This document shows positions 62,482 to 64,000 of a stretch of 64,000 nt of DNA, piece by piece; within the stretch, counting starts at the first letter, position 1; every line of letters begins with the position of its first letter. Source of the stretch: an uncultured Paracoccaceae bacterium. GTDB taxonomy: Bacteria; Pseudomonadota; Alphaproteobacteria; Rhodobacterales; Rhodobacteraceae. The translations under genes and the position numbers were made by a program. The notes under the pieces are model-generated. The model had not been told where the DNA came from. It saw nothing but the letters and a program-made list of their open reading frames with translations, and ran no database searches. The stretch covers positions 1-64,000 of the forward strand of contig CALMJS010000030.1 in the NCBI GenBank assembly GCA_937864535.1, given 5' to 3'.

Positions 62482-63602
62482 GCCAACTCTGCCCCATGCG
62501 AAAGAGCCTGCCCCGTTTTCGCGTCAAAGACATGCAGATCCTCGGGTTTGAGCTGAACGCGGATGTCCTGACCCAGCACCACATCCGCAAAGTCATGTTC
62601 AACCAGCACAATCGCGCCCCCGGCGAAACTCGCGGCAATATGCGTCTGGTCGCCCAGCCACTGGTTGGCCACGACCTGCGCCGGAGCACCCTGATCGCTA
62701 CGATGCACGGCATAGGGACGCACCCCCAGAACGATCTGCCGACTCGCCACCATCGCCTTGCGGACGGGGTCCGAAAACTCGGACACCGGATATTTCAGAT
62801 CCAGCCCGCCCTGAAGGTCCAGATGGATCATCCCGCCCGCCTCTGTAACTGTCGCGGGGAACACATTCATCGGCGGCTCGCCGACAAAGGTGCCTGTGAA
62901 CAGGTTAGCCGGGGCTTCCTTGATCTCTTCGGGGCTGGCGAACTGCTGCAGGACGCCGCCCTCCATGACCGCAATACGATCTGCCATGGCGTTCGCTTCG
63001 GTCTGGTCGTGGGTCACGAGGATCGCGGTCAATCCGCGCTCTTTGATGTAATGTTTTATACGGCCGCGCAGCAAGGTCCGCAGCTGCGGTTCCAATTGCC
63101 CCATCGGTTCGTCCAACAGATGCAGGTCAGCATCGCGCACCAGCGCCCGCGCCAGCGAGGCACGCTGCTGCTGCCCGCCAGAGATCGACGTCGGATAGCG
63201 ATCCAGAATGTCGGTGATTTCCAGCATTTCTGCGACCTCTGTCACCTTGGCGGCAACCTCGGCCTCCGGTAGGCGGGCGGCCTTAAGCGCAAAGGCGATG
63301 TTTTCGCGTACCGTCACCGTCGGATAGAGAGAATACCCCTCAAAGGCCATCGCGACATTGCGTTTCACCGGCGGCAGGCGGTGGATTTCACGCCCCGCCA
63401 AAGTGATAGTGCCGCGGCTGGTGTCCTCGAACCCGGCAACCATCCGCAGGGTCGAGGTTTTTCCGCAGCCCGAAGACCCCAAGAGCGCGATGATCTCGCC
63501 CTTGTGGATGTCCATATTGATGTTCTTGACGGCATGGACACCTTTGCTGATCGGGCCATAGAATTTGTCCACGGCCTTGAGGCTGAGTTGAACAGTCATC
63601 AT
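62478..63602 (-). CDS. ABC transporter ATP-binding protein (MalK type), second of a tandem pair
   Basis: A 374-residue importer ATPase. Walker A is GSSGCGKTS (about 38-46), the signature is ISGGQQQRASLARALVR, Walker B is LHLLDEPMGQLEPQLR, and the switch is LVTHDQTEANAMADR. The Q-loop region reads VAMAFEGYSLYPTVTV, with a glutamate where glutamine is normal. The D-loop has MGQLE rather than LSNLD. Both substitutions resemble the GlpT-type half of glycerol/polyol importers with two different ATPases. It overlaps both neighbours by ATGA. Confidence 0.88.
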   Translation of the reverse strand: MMTVQLSLKAVDKFYGPISKGVHAVKNINMDIHKGEIIALLGSSGCGKTSTLRMVAGFEDTSRGTITLAGREIHRLPPVKRNVAMAFEGYSLYPTVTVRENIAFALKAARLPEAEVAAKVTEVAEMLEITDILDRYPTSISGGQQQRASLARALVRDADLHLLDEPMGQLEPQLRTLLRGRIKHYIKERGLTAILVTHDQTEANAMADRIAVMEGGVLQQFASPEEIKEAPANLFTGTFVGEPPMNVFPATVTEAGGMIHLDLQGGLDLKYPVSEFSDPVRKAMVASRQIVLGVRPYAVHRSDQGAPAQVVANQWLGDQTHIAASFAGGAIVLVEHDFADVVLGQDIRVQLKPEDLHVFDAKTGQALSHGAELA

Positions 63603-64000
63603 GCGGCTCCTTGCACGGCAGCGGATTGACCGGGTTCGATCCGGTCGCCGCTGGTGCGATCAAACAGGTGGATATTGGTCACATCGGCAATTACCCAAGC
63701 GGTCCCGGAGGACGGTGCCTCGGTGCCAGACGGACGAGAGATCATCACCTCGCGCCTGTTTTTGGTCAGCGCAAGCGTGACGGTTTTTTCGTTCAGCGGA
63801 GCCTCGGTTTCGATCTGAACCGGGATCGCGCCCGGCGTGCCTTCGGGCACGAACTGCAGCGCCTCGGGGCGGATACCCAGAACACAAGACTGGCCGATGG
63901 CATGGGCAAACCCGGCATCAATCACCAAGGGCTGACCGGACAGCATGACCTGCACGCCTCTTTCGCTCCGTTCAGGTGTCACATCCAAGAGGTTGATCAC
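63599..64000 (-). CDS. ABC transporter ATP-binding protein, C-terminal part (5' end outside the window)
   Basis: Only 133 residues are inside the window. They form the TOBE/OB domain of a MalK-type ATPase: MINLLDVTPERSERGVQVMLSGQ, VLGIRPEALQF and VIADVTNIHLFDRTSGDRI. The first codon at the edge is a GTG within the gene, not a start. It lies directly before the second ATPase with an ATGA overlap, so the importer has two ATPase chains, as in GlpST. Confidence 0.82.
   Translation of the reverse strand: MINLLDVTPERSERGVQVMLSGQPLVIDAGFAHAIGQSCVLGIRPEALQFVPEGTPGAIPVQIETEAPLNEKTVTLALTKNRREVMISRPSGTEAPSSGTAWVIADVTNIHLFDRTSGDRIEPGQSAAVQGAA

Noticed and set aside
1-64000. Insertion sequences, prophage, CRISPR array, toxin-antitoxin pair, tRNA or rRNA
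   Set aside because: No transposase, integrase, repeat-spacer array or cloverleaf-like sequence was found in any intergenic gap. The only antitoxin-like protein (48636-48836) has no toxin partner.

Overview
The window looks like chromosomal DNA of an aerobic or facultative alphaproteobacterium of the Rhodobacteraceae (Rhodobacter/Roseobacter group). The evidence is a GC-rich sequence with even codon use, the ccoN - uspA - fnrL - hemN neighbourhood, an Irr-box-controlled mbfA, a Hint-domain exoprotein, a VPxPA-type C-terminal sorting signal, a DUF2794-type protein and an erythritol (ery) locus. I see no insertion sequence, prophage, CRISPR array, rRNA or tRNA, so most of the window reads as core genome plus carbohydrate-utilisation islands.

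Layout. 1-4.6 kb: microaerobic respiration and haem (ccoN, cut by the left edge; universal stress protein; fnrL; hemN) with an FNR-type box between the divergent ccoN and uspA. 4.7-14.6 kb: mixed metabolism (malonyl-CoA synthetase, GNAT, MFS, asd, beta-carbonic anhydrase, leucyl aminopeptidase plus NlpC/P60 pair, glutathione-dependent formaldehyde dehydrogenase). 14.6-16.6 kb: a TetR regulator, a small exported protein and mbfA under an Irr box. 16.7-25.8 kb: gpmI - envC - ctpA - rppH, then rnr, dapE and a LysR regulator. 25.8-31.2 kb: a possible sugar/tetrose module made of an SDR dehydrogenase, a split transketolase, a TIM-barrel isomerase and a fused DhaK-DhaL kinase. 31.4-36.7 kb: Hint-domain exoprotein, dapD, sorted surface protein, LOG-family protein and gluconokinase. 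36.7-48.7 kb: a LacI-controlled glycoside locus (CUT1 ABC transporter, GH2 beta-mannosidase, two Gfo/Idh/MocA dehydrogenases and two TIM-barrel epimerase-like proteins). 48.6-50.7 kb: a ribbon-helix-helix protein, rlmN and an IalB-family protein. 50.9-64 kb: an erythritol/polyol locus (rpiB-, tpiA- and DeoR-type genes, transaldolase, eryC-like, HAD, FGGY kinase, two class II aldolases, eryB-like, 2-hydroxyacid dehydrogenase, eryA) running into two tandem MalK-type ABC ATPases at the right edge.

How it works together. In the 50.9-64 kb locus a polyol would be imported, phosphorylated by the EryA-like kinase, oxidised by the EryB/GlpD-like flavoprotein, then epimerised and isomerised by the EryC-, TpiA- and RpiB-like enzymes toward erythrose 4-phosphate, with a transaldolase-family enzyme nearby to draw carbon into central metabolism. 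In the LacI locus, imported beta-mannosidic or related glycosides could be hydrolysed by the GH2 enzyme. The paired dehydrogenase and TIM-barrel genes also allow an oxidation-elimination route. Regulation can be read directly in several places: FNR box, Irr box, LacI-type operator over a promoter, a TetR-type palindrome, TGTGAT/ATCACA repeats next to deoR, and an attenuator hairpin after the solute-binding gene. The least explained elements are two candidate structured RNAs (about 9.35-9.5 kb and 33.5-33.65 kb) and a 14-bp-arm hairpin that puts the start codon of a small ribbon-helix-helix gene in its loop.
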